Program-made: the position numbers and the translations under genes
In this document: piece by piece, positions 1-6,401 of the stretch
Position numbering within the stretch: the first letter of the stretch is position 1
How the letters are laid out: the number at the start of each line of letters is the position of its first letter
Origin: JALNZU01 sp964463695
GTDB lineage: Bacteria > Bacteroidota > Bacteroidia > Bacteroidales > F082
Direction: 5' to 3'
Assembly (NCBI GenBank): GCA_964463695.1
Contig: CAYXCZ010000013.1
Span: 1 to 64,000 of the forward strand
DNA length: 64,000 nucleotides
The notes under the pieces: model-generated
Databases searched by the model: none
Told to the model about the DNA's origin: nothing
Seen by the model: only the letters and a program-made list of their open reading frames with translations

Positions 1-1
1 A

Positions 2-95
2 CTTTGTGCAACTCTGTTATTCTTTGAGCAACTTTGTGGTATAGCTATTGCACAGAGTGCCACCAAGAAGAAGACACTAAGTTTCACAAAGAAAA
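2..95. repeat. Imperfect inverted repeat in the leading spacer
   Basis: The arm at about 3-37 is built from CTTTGTG-nAACT units. The arm at about 51-95 is close to its reverse complement (CACAGAGTG...AGTTTCACAAAG). The arms match imperfectly, with small gaps. No gene is visible in bases 1-314. Degenerate GCAAAG/CACAAAG repeats of this kind occur between genes in Bacteroidota; whether this one is a mobile palindrome or a transcript hairpin cannot be decided here. Confidence 0.45.
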
Positions 96-314
96 AGATG
101 ATTATGTTCTGAATTCATCGTGTTTGAAATTGGCAATATAGTAATCATCATTTCAAGTCAGCACATTAAAATATTATTTAGCCATAACAACAGCAGGGCC
201 AGATTTAGCAATTCATTAACTTAACCTCACAAAAAAAACAAATAGCTCTATGATTTGTTAATCAATAGTAATTTAGCATTTCGAAACCATTTTAAAACAC
301 ATAAAAAAATACCC

Positions 315-929
315 ATGTTATCCAAACCAGCACAAACTTCCGAAGCCCTTCATCCCTTGCTTCAAAACCGTTGGAGTCCGCGCGCTTTTTCATCAAAGCC
401 TGTCGGTGACATTCAGTTAAGGCGCATTTTTGAGTCGGCCCGCTGGGCTCCCTCTTCGTCAAACGAACAACCATGGCGTTTCATAATTGGTTTTCAGGGT
501 GATTCAACCTACACCCGGATTTTTTCTGCCCTTGTTGAATTCAACCAGTTATGGGCAGGAACAGCGCCTGTTCTCATGTTAGGCATCGCAAAAAAAACCA
601 GCTCAAAAAACCCTGAACGACAAAATAAATCAGCTGTCTATGACTTGGGTCAGGCACTTGCCTACCTTACATTTCAAGCAATGGCTGAAGATCTTTTTGT
701 GCATCAGATGGGAGGTTTTGATGCAAAAAAAGCTGCTGAATTATTTAAACTACCAACTGATCACGAGGTGATAACGGTTTCAGCTATCGGATATATTGGC
801 GATCCGGAAGTGCTTACTGCCAACTTTAAAAAGATGGAACTGGATCAACGCTACCGCCAACCCATTGAGGAAATGGTTTTTAGCGACACATTTGGACAAG
901 CGGCCCCTTTTCTTACAACAGCAGAATAA
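315..929 (+). CDS. Nitroreductase family protein
   Basis: Predicted FMN-dependent NAD(P)H oxidoreductase of the nitroreductase fold, about 204 aa and cytosolic. The N-terminal RWSPRAFSSKPV segment (flavin phosphate contact) and the ESARWAPSSSNEQPWRF segment are classic family signatures. The middle carries YDLGQALAYLTFQAMAEDL, typical of the dimer-interface helix, and the end has the AIGYIGDPE turn. The reading frame extends upstream to a TTG at 255, but the ATG at 315 opens directly on the conserved N-terminus and is preferred. The physiological substrate cannot be inferred. The next gene starts 61 bases downstream behind its own promoter motif, so the two are probably not co-regulated. Confidence 0.85.
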   Translation: MLSKPAQTSEALHPLLQNRWSPRAFSSKPVGDIQLRRIFESARWAPSSSNEQPWRFIIGFQGDSTYTRIFSALVEFNQLWAGTAPVLMLGIAKKTSSKNPERQNKSAVYDLGQALAYLTFQAMAEDLFVHQMGGFDAKKAAELFKLPTDHEVITVSAIGYIGDPEVLTANFKKMELDQRYRQPIEEMVFSDTFGQAAPFLTTAE

Positions 930-960
930 AGGTGTTTCAGCATCGCTAAGGTTGATTGAT

Positions 961-968
961 TACCTTTG
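961..968 (+). promoter_or_regulatory. Promoter -7 element for the M28/QC-like gene
   Basis: TACCTTTG matches the Bacteroidota -7 consensus TAnnTTTG. It lies 22 bases before the ATG at 991, inside the longer open frame that begins at 796, so it supports 991 as the real start. Confidence 0.5.
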
Positions 969-990
969 TGCTCTGAAATACCATCAGCTC

Positions 991-1995
991 ATGAGAAAGA
1001 TTTTCTATTTACTTTCATTGATATATTTAGTGACAGCTTGTAACGGAACTACTCAAAAACAAACACGGACAGAGCAAACATCTGTGGCGGTTAAAAAGGT
1101 AGAAGTTCCTTTGTTCAGCAAAGATTCTGCCTATAGCTATGTTGCTAAACAACTTAGCTTCGGTCCGAGAGTTCCGGGATCAGCGGCGCATGCTGCCTGT
1201 GCGACATGGTTTGCAGCAACAATGGGAAGCTTTGCCGACACGGTCATTGTTCAGAATTTCAAAGCAAGAGTGTACACCAAAAAGGTGTTTGATGGAAAGA
1301 ATATCATCGCAAGTTTTAATCCTAATGCTGCGAAACGAATTATTCTTGCAGCACATTGGGATTCGCGTCCTTATGCCGATCACGACCCTGACGAAAAATT
1401 GCACCGAACCCCTATTGATGGGGCCAATGATGGTGCTAGCGGTGTTGGCGTTCTTATGGAAATAGCGCGTCTGCTTCATGCACACCCCATCAGCCCATCT
1501 GTTGGTATCGATATCATCTTTTTCGACCTTGAAGATTACGGTCCACACAACAGCGAGCGCGATGCAGGAGACGATGATTATTGGGCTTTGGGATCACAAT
1601 ATTGGTCAAAAACACCTCATATTCCAGGATATCAAGCCAATTATGGCATTCTTCTGGATATGGTTGGTGCTGCAGGTGCTGTTTTTCCGCGTGAATATTA
1701 TTCACAACAATATGCTTCATGGGTGTTGGATAAAGTGTGGCGTACAGCACAGTTGATGGGCTATGACAGCTATTTTTCAAACAGGCCCGGGCTACCTATC
1801 AATGATGACCATATTCCCGTGAACCGCATTGCCGGAATCCCGATGATTAATATCATTCATCAGGATCAGAATAGCTCCAATGGCACTTTTTATGAGCATT
1901 GGCACACCATCAATGATAATCTTGATCAGATTGACAAACAAACATTACAGGTTGTAGGTGAGGTTGTTACGCGTGTTATTTATGAAGCATCATAA
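991..1995 (+). CDS. M28-family glutaminyl-peptide cyclotransferase-like lipoprotein
   Basis: A 334-aa zinc hydrolase of the M28 fold. The N-terminus is a lipoprotein signal peptide with the lipobox LVTAC (Cys17), so it is probably membrane-anchored and faces the periplasm or surface. The expected metal-site motifs are present: AHWDSRP (about 121-127), GANDGASG (144-151), FDLEDYG (178-184), LLDMVG (221-226) and DDHIPVN near the end. The overall pattern, including the WALGSQYW segment, resembles bacterial glutaminyl cyclases, which convert N-terminal Gln to pyroglutamate, more than aminopeptidases. The frame is open from 796, but the signal peptide and promoter fix the start at 991. An M28 aminopeptidase is the alternative. 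Confidence 0.8.
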   Translation: MRKIFYLLSLIYLVTACNGTTQKQTRTEQTSVAVKKVEVPLFSKDSAYSYVAKQLSFGPRVPGSAAHAACATWFAATMGSFADTVIVQNFKARVYTKKVFDGKNIIASFNPNAAKRIILAAHWDSRPYADHDPDEKLHRTPIDGANDGASGVGVLMEIARLLHAHPISPSVGIDIIFFDLEDYGPHNSERDAGDDDYWALGSQYWSKTPHIPGYQANYGILLDMVGAAGAVFPREYYSQQYASWVLDKVWRTAQLMGYDSYFSNRPGLPINDDHIPVNRIAGIPMINIIHQDQNSSNGTFYEHWHTINDNLDQIDKQTLQVVGEVVTRVIYEAS

Positions 1996-2059
1996 GAGAA
2001 CGTAGTGGGCTGATGAATTCAAAGTTTAAGGTTCAATTGCTGGCGCACTCAAAGTTTTT

Positions 2060-2288
2060 TTTAACCGCGAAGGGCACAAAGAAGGCGCAAAGAACGCAGA
2101 GGGCTGACGCGTTTATAGACATGCGACCCCTCCGGGGACGAAGAAGAATTATGTGCTCGATTGTTATAGACATGTGACCTCTAAGGGTCATTAAGACTTT
2201 CAATAATTTACTCCTAAATGTAAGAATTCTTCAAAAAGAATGATTTCTTTGCGCCCTCTGCGCATCACTTGCGTTCTTCGCAGTTAAA
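2060..2288. repeat. Imperfect inverted repeat pair made of GCAAAG-type units
   Basis: The left arm (about 2060-2104) begins TTTAACCGCGAAG and contains GGCGCAAAGAACGCAGAGG. The right arm (about 2242-2288), read on the minus strand, begins TTTAACTGCGAAGAACGCAA and contains GCAGAGGGCGCAAAG. The arms are related but not identical, with internal shuffling of the GCAAAG units. Confidence 0.55.
2113..2196 (+). repeat. Two direct copies of a TATAGACATG-GACC hairpin unit
   Basis: Copy one starts near 2113 (TATAGACATGCGACCCCT, followed by CCGGGG). Copy two starts near 2165 (TATAGACATGTGACCTCT, followed by AAGGGTCA). Each continues into a short GACC/GGTC-like inverted repeat, so both could form small hairpins. 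Function unknown. Confidence 0.5.
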
Positions 2289-2414
2289 TATCATGCTATC
2301 AATTCATTATTATTCTTGCAGCTGCTAATTGGATGGTAAATGGAAATGAAGCTATTTTTCAAGCATCAGGGAGTTTTTCACCCGACCCTAACTAGCCTGG
2401 AAGTGCTTTTTATA

Positions 2415-2440
2415 CCATTATGAATTATAATATAGTCCAA
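2415..2440 (+). repeat. IS630 terminal inverted repeat (left)
   Basis: Begins CCATTATGAATT and ends ATATAGTCCAA. It overlaps the last codons and stop of the transposase. Differs from the right copy at 3 of 26 positions. Confidence 0.85.
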
Positions 2441-3006
2441 AAGGGGTTTGAAATAATATAGCTGTACGAGCATATGGATATGACTTCCTTAGCATGGAGA
2501 TCGTTAGCTATTTGCGATAGATAAATTTCCAAAGTATCGAGAGATTCAAAAAGGCGATTCGTAAAATCCCGTTTGAATTTTGCCCAGATTTTCTCGGCTG
2601 GATTAAGTTCGGGAGAATATGCAGGCAGGAAGATCAGAACAATGTTGTCAGGGATAATCAATTTGAATGCTTTATGAAAAGCTCCGTTATCAAGAACTAA
2701 GATTTTAAGCTCTAAAGGCCGTTGTTTTGAAAGTTCATTGAGGAATATTTGGGACGCATCCGCGTTACAAACAGGCATTTCCAATATGAATTTTTGCCCA
2801 TCAACGCAAGAAAACGCGCCGAACAAATAAAGTGATTGGAAAACCTGATGAAATGGACAAATGGGTTTAATTCCCTTTGCTGTGAGTGACTTGCCATTTC
2901 TGGTGAAAAGTCCAAACCTGCTTTCATCCTGAAAAAACAGGTTTACGCTCTCGTATTGGCTGGCTTTGCTTTTGATTGCCTGACTACAGATTTGTCCGAA
3001 GTTTTT
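2425..3006 (-). CDS. IS630 transposase, catalytic DDE part (orfB, -1 frame)
   Basis: Catalytic domain of the transposase, about 190 codons, in the -1 frame relative to orfA. It opens at 3006, right after a TAA at 3009-3007, and has no suitable ATG before the first catalytic residue. It must therefore be made as a fusion with orfA. The three acidic residues lie in FFQDESRFG, VLDNGAFH and the terminal ELNPAEKIW, the standard IS630 D-D-E layout. The PAYSPELNPAE block is a family hallmark. It ends with TAA inside the left terminal repeat. A methionine at 2826 gives a shorter frame, but that would lose the first catalytic Asp. Confidence 0.85.
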   Translation of the reverse strand, partial: KNFGQICSQAIKSKASQYESVNLFFQDESRFGLFTRNGKSLTAKGIKPICPFHQVFQSLYLFGAFSCVDGQKFILEMPVCNADASQIFLNELSKQRPLELKILVLDNGAFHKAFKLIIPDNIVLIFLPAYSPELNPAEKIWAKFKRDFTNRLFESLDTLEIYLSQIANDLHAKEVISICSYSYIISNPFWTIL

Positions 3007-3491
3007 TTAAAAGTGTCACCTGCCTGCACATCCTTCTTTATGTGACTTTTCCTGGCCACTTTTATTGATGAACCAAATTCACGAACGCAATACTTGTAGA
3101 GTGTATTATACTCCATGTTATTTCCAAATTCCGTTTCAACCCATCTTAGCAGCTCCTTATATCCTCGCAATCCGTTGGTTGGGTCTTTGAGCTTTTTTTC
3201 TAATCCCTCACGTTGTTGTGAAGTAATAATGGTTGGCTTATACCCAATCTTCTTATGGGATAACAACAAATCGAGTCCGCCTTTCAGGTACATGGATCGC
3301 CATGTCTGTATACTATTGTGATTAACCCCTATAAGTGCAGCCAATTCTCGCTTTGAGATGCCACGATCCTCATTCTTTTTTAATTCATAAAGCATTTTAA
3401 CACGCGGAGAAAGAAACAATGAACTACTCTTTAAGAGGCTGCGAAGTGTTTGTACATCTTCTTTTACATGAATAACTTTAGGTGATGACAT
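2943..3491 (-). CDS. IS630 transposase, DNA-binding part (orfA)
   Basis: 182 aa containing helix-turn-helix segments: SKRELAALIGVNHNSIQTW at about 46-64, then the GYKELLRWVETEFG region typical of winged-helix IS630 N-termini. It binds the terminal repeats. The frame runs into a stop 62 bases beyond a run of seven A (minus strand, 3008-3002). Slipping back one base there joins orfB and gives a protein of about 355 aa, the usual size for IS630 transposases. The unshifted 182-aa product could act as a DNA-binding regulator, which is inference. Confidence 0.82.
   Translation of the reverse strand: MSSPKVIHVKEDVQTLRSLLKSSSLFLSPRVKMLYELKKNEDRGISKRELAALIGVNHNSIQTWRSMYLKGGLDLLLSHKKIGYKPTIITSQQREGLEKKLKDPTNGLRGYKELLRWVETEFGNNMEYNTLYKYCVREFGSSIKVARKSHIKKDVQAGDTFKKTSDKSVVRQSKAKPANTRA
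3002..3012 (-). other. Candidate -1 frameshift site (T4A7)
   Basis: On the minus strand the sequence reads CTTTTAAAAAAAC. In the orfA frame the codons are TTT AAA AAA ACT. A one-base backward slip on the A run puts ribosomes into the open orfB frame. Transcriptional slippage on A7 would have the same effect. Confidence 0.65.
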
Positions 3492-3544
3492 AGTGAATTA
3501 TTTTATAGTCCAAAAGTATAAAAAAAATTGATACATCAAAATTA

Positions 3545-3570
3545 TTGGACTATATTATTATTCAATATGG
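3545..3570 (-). repeat. IS630 terminal inverted repeat (right)
   Basis: Read on the minus strand it begins CCATATTGAATAA and ends ATATAGTCCAA, matching the left repeat at 23 of 26 positions. It is followed by TA at 3571-3572. Confidence 0.85.
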
Positions 3571-3586
3571 TATTAAAACCTGTTTG

Positions 3587-5155
3587 CTACTCGCTAAAAT
3601 GTGTGACGCAGCGGTTTACGAGCTGTAGCACACCTATCATTTTTTCCAAATCAACTTTTTCCATCCTGTCGCGGGGCGAATGATAATCCTTGTGAAACCC
3701 TGAGAAGAAAGTCATCACAGGCACACCTGCTTCAGCAAATGCTGCGTAATCGCTCCCCGAATGTCCATTAACATCCCATATATCCAGTTCAAAAGACGGC
3801 TTCAATGAGCTGTTACTTAAACGAACAAGGGCAAAAAGACTTGAATCCTGGGAGCGCATTCCCACACTGAGAATCCGGTGCAGGCTATCCTCTTCAGCAC
3901 TGCGCGAGATCATATCCATGTTGATATACAAGCGGATATCCTTTGTCTTTTCTTTCAGTTGATTCACAAAAACAGTACTTCCCAACAAGCCTTTTTCTTC
4001 GGCATCCCAGCAAGCAAAAATGATGTTTTGATGAGGAACCAATCCACTTTCCTTCCATTTTTTTGCAAGAGCCAATACCCCCGAAGTCCCTGAAGCATTG
4101 TCGTCAGCACCGTTATAAATGCTGTCGCCCCTTCGCCCCAAATGATCATAATGGCCGCCAATGACAATAGATTTTGAACTATCAACGCCTTTAATCATTC
4201 CAATAATATTTCGGGCTATAATGCTTTCATTCAATACCTTTGTGGATAGCGATACCGTTTTTTCAGGAAGCAGAACCAAACGATTTTCAGCATTTATCGC
4301 ATAGTGTCGTTCTGTTTTTGGCATATCCAATCCCGTAAAATCGGCTAACTCCTGTGTAAGTAACCCATCAGGGAAAAAAACCGGTATGCAGGCTTTGACT
4401 GTGTCGGTAGGGAAAAGATAGTCGTGATCGGGATAGGCAGAAGCATCCGTACCTGTAATGCTTGAAACCCAATTCCTAAACATCTTTTCACCGGAAGCAC
4501 CTGGCAGTTGAGGATTCACCATAAGAACAGCTTTTGCGCCATAGTTCAAAGCGTTGCGCCGTTTTTGCGCCATATTGGCTCCCTTATTTCTGAATTCTCT
4601 GCCAAATTTTTTCCAGACGATTTCATTTGTGTCGGCCTGACCGGGAAATCCATCGAACATGATGACAATTTTACCCTTGAAATCACCTTTGGAAAAATCA
4701 TTGTACGTGCTGTCAGAATTGATAAGTCCGTAACCTCCAAAGCTTAATTCTCCGGAAACTTGATCAGAAACAGGGCACGACAGCACTTCAAAATTTAATT
4801 TATGTTTGGCACTATTTGCGGTTTTGCTATTTCCAAAGCTGATTGCCGCATACTGAGTTGTATTACGCCACAGCTCAAAGCCTTGAAAATAGGCCGAATT
4901 GGGCTGTTCATTTGTTACTTCTTTCAAATCAGCAACGGGTGAAAGACCTAAATGAAGCATATACTCAGCAATGAAATCGCCGGCAAGGTAACCTCCTTTC
5001 GTAGCTGTTTCGCGACCTTCCATTTTATCGGATGCGAGTTGCTGCATTAGTCCCTCAAAATCGTTGATGTGGGGTGAAGCTAAGTCGGAAGTTTGCTGAG
5101 CTTTAACACAAACCGAAATGAAAAGAAAAAAGAAAAAGAAACCTCTTTTATACAT
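3587..5155 (-). CDS. Secreted M28-family metallopeptidase with inserted PA-like domain
   Basis: A 522-aa secreted zinc aminopeptidase. A signal peptide covers residues 1-19 (hydrophobic Phe-rich core, cleavage near VKAQ). Residues about 130-310 form an insert resembling a protease-associated domain. The M28 catalytic domain follows with all five metal ligands in their motifs: His335 (GGHYDHLG), Asp351 (GADDNASG), Glu386/387 (AEEKGLLGS), Asp414 (NMDMISR) and His492 (DYHSPRD). It lies 29 bases downstream of the isoaspartyl dipeptidase gene on the same strand and is probably co-transcribed with it. It could trim peptides outside the cytoplasm to help feed the same amino-acid pool. The IS630 element starts 16 bases after its stop. 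Confidence 0.88.
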   Translation of the reverse strand: MYKRGFFFFFLFISVCVKAQQTSDLASPHINDFEGLMQQLASDKMEGRETATKGGYLAGDFIAEYMLHLGLSPVADLKEVTNEQPNSAYFQGFELWRNTTQYAAISFGNSKTANSAKHKLNFEVLSCPVSDQVSGELSFGGYGLINSDSTYNDFSKGDFKGKIVIMFDGFPGQADTNEIVWKKFGREFRNKGANMAQKRRNALNYGAKAVLMVNPQLPGASGEKMFRNWVSSITGTDASAYPDHDYLFPTDTVKACIPVFFPDGLLTQELADFTGLDMPKTERHYAINAENRLVLLPEKTVSLSTKVLNESIIARNIIGMIKGVDSSKSIVIGGHYDHLGRRGDSIYNGADDNASGTSGVLALAKKWKESGLVPHQNIIFACWDAEEKGLLGSTVFVNQLKEKTKDIRLYINMDMISRSAEEDSLHRILSVGMRSQDSSLFALVRLSNSSLKPSFELDIWDVNGHSGSDYAAFAEAGVPVMTFFSGFHKDYHSPRDRMEKVDLEKMIGVLQLVNRCVTHFSE

Positions 5156-5184
5156 TGATTTTGAAATAAGAAATAAGCATTTAA

Positions 5185-6312
5185 TTAGCGTACCATCAAG
5201 CCATTGGCCATAACATGAATGATTTCAAAATCCTCATTCAACAACACCAAATCAGCATCATAGCCCTCTTTGATATACCCTTTTCCGGCAAGCTGAAGGA
5301 TATCAGAAGGGTTAGAAGTAGCTACCTGCAAGGCTTGTTCAAAAGGAATTTTATCCTCTAACACAGCCTCTCTGATCTCGCGAAGAATAGAAGATGGAAG
5401 TCCCATTTCGATTTTGATGAGTTTACCTGTCTCCGGATCGAAGCCTGGCAATGAGCCGCATGAATCGGAGGTGAAGGTGATGTGCTTGAGAGGAACGCCA
5501 CTTTCAAGGAGTTTTTTCAGCGCAACAGAAGGTTTGATTTCTTCGTCCATGTAATAAGGATATGAGCTCGTGGTGATATCCACATAGCCTTTTTTACCAT
5601 ATTCTTTTGCGTCTTCGAAAATATAACTATTTCTGTTGCAGTGTGTTGGAACAAATTGCTTGTAATTAAGTTCGCTGTTGGCAACTACCTGATGGATTGG
5701 TCGGAAAGGGTCAATGGCATCGCCCATATGAACGTTTACAATGCCTGCTTTTCCACCTATCATTCCTGCAACGCGTGTATGAGCAGCCAAACGGGTAAGT
5801 TCTGCCGTTGTGGGCACCGAGGAGCGATGATCAGAAACAGCAATCTCACCAAGTCCTACCACCTCTTCGATCAATGCAATATCGCGGAGAATATCCCCTG
5901 TTATACTTGGCGGAGGAACCTGATAAGCGCCGGTGTACATCCATGCCGACATTCCCTGAGCGCGCAGTGATTTCACTTTCATTAAAACACTATCCACGCT
6001 TCGGGTGATGCCATCCGTGCCAAGGCAGCCAACAACAGTAGTCACGCCAGCTTCAACCATCATGCTGAGCTGAAGTTCCGGCATTCGGCTTCCGGGCCCG
6101 CCTTCACCACCGCCTCCGGTGATGTGAACATGGGCATCAACTAAACCGGGTATGAGTTTATTTCCCTCGCATTCAACTATATGTACATCCAATTCAGGAG
6201 GTAAATTAATACTGTCTTTTATGGCAATAATGCGCTTTCCAGCCACCATCACGTCTTTCTTTCCTTCAAAAAAAGGACTGTAAACCGTTGCGTTTTTAAA
6301 TAAAGTGATCAT
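5185..6312 (-). CDS. iadA: Isoaspartyl dipeptidase (beta-aspartyl peptidase)
   Basis: A 375-aa amidohydrolase-superfamily enzyme (M38 type) that hydrolyses beta-Asp-X dipeptides. There is no signal peptide, so it acts in the cytosol. Visible metal ligands are His61 and His63 (DAHVHITGG), His195 (NVHMGD), His224 (PTHCNRN) and Asp283 (TSDSCGS). The GGGGEGGPGSR loop and SDHRSS motif are characteristic. The position of the carboxylated lysine of the E. coli enzyme (Lys162) is occupied here by Glu156; spacing to the neighbouring ligands is conserved. The gene is divergent from the cyanophycinase operon and heads a transcript with the M28 peptidase, fitting a role in splitting beta-Asp-Arg released from cyanophycin. 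Confidence 0.9.
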   Translation of the reverse strand: MITLFKNATVYSPFFEGKKDVMVAGKRIIAIKDSINLPPELDVHIVECEGNKLIPGLVDAHVHITGGGGEGGPGSRMPELQLSMMVEAGVTTVVGCLGTDGITRSVDSVLMKVKSLRAQGMSAWMYTGAYQVPPPSITGDILRDIALIEEVVGLGEIAVSDHRSSVPTTAELTRLAAHTRVAGMIGGKAGIVNVHMGDAIDPFRPIHQVVANSELNYKQFVPTHCNRNSYIFEDAKEYGKKGYVDITTSSYPYYMDEEIKPSVALKKLLESGVPLKHITFTSDSCGSLPGFDPETGKLIKIEMGLPSSILREIREAVLEDKIPFEQALQVATSNPSDILQLAGKGYIKEGYDADLVLLNEDFEIIHVMANGLMVR

Positions 6313-6335
6313 ATAATCGCTGTTCTAATTTTCTT

Positions 6336-6343
6336 CAAAAATA
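6336..6343 (-). promoter_or_regulatory. Promoter -7 element for iadA
   Basis: On the minus strand TATTTTTG matches TAnnTTTG. It ends 23 bases before the iadA ATG (6312), predicting a leader of roughly 20 nt. Confidence 0.5.
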
Positions 6344-6371
6344 TTCATTTTTTGGTTGCTGATTTTTTCTC

Positions 6372-6379
6372 TATTTTCG
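6372..6379 (+). promoter_or_regulatory. Weak promoter -7 element for the cyanophycinase operon
   Basis: TATTTTCG differs from TAnnTTTG at one position and lies 22 bases before the ATG at 6402. It sits back-to-back with the iadA promoter inside an 89-base intergenic region, so both transcripts could share a regulator. Confidence 0.35.
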
Positions 6380-6401
6380 CTTCATACTTATTAAATATTT
6401 T

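Larger units (their letters stand above)
1996..2414. other. Repeat-rich intergenic spacer, no gene seen
   Basis: About 420 bases between the QC-like gene and the IS element. It holds an imperfect inverted repeat (arms about 2060-2104 and 2242-2288) and two direct copies of a TATAGACATGnGACC unit. I see no convincing coding frame in it. Confidence 0.6.
2415..3570 (-). mobile_element. IS630-family insertion sequence, apparently complete
   Basis: A 1156-bp element bounded by 26-bp terminal inverted repeats (2415-2440 and 3545-3570, 23 of 26 matching). TA dinucleotides flank it at 2413-2414 and 3571-3572, the target duplication typical of IS630/Tc1-mariner elements. It encodes a transposase on the minus strand in two frames that join by a -1 shift. 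The catalytic DDE residues are all present, so the element may be active. It sits 16 bases past the stop codon of the M28 peptidase gene and breaks no visible gene, though it may separate that gene from its terminator. Confidence 0.88.

Noticed and set aside
255..314. N-terminal extension of the nitroreductase from a TTG at 255
   Set aside because: The added 20 residues do not resemble the family, and ATG 315 begins right at the conserved region.
2712..2927. Open frame in the orfA frame downstream of its stop within IS630
   Set aside because: The real catalytic sequence (FFQDESRFG onward) is in the other frame, so this is an out-of-frame reading.
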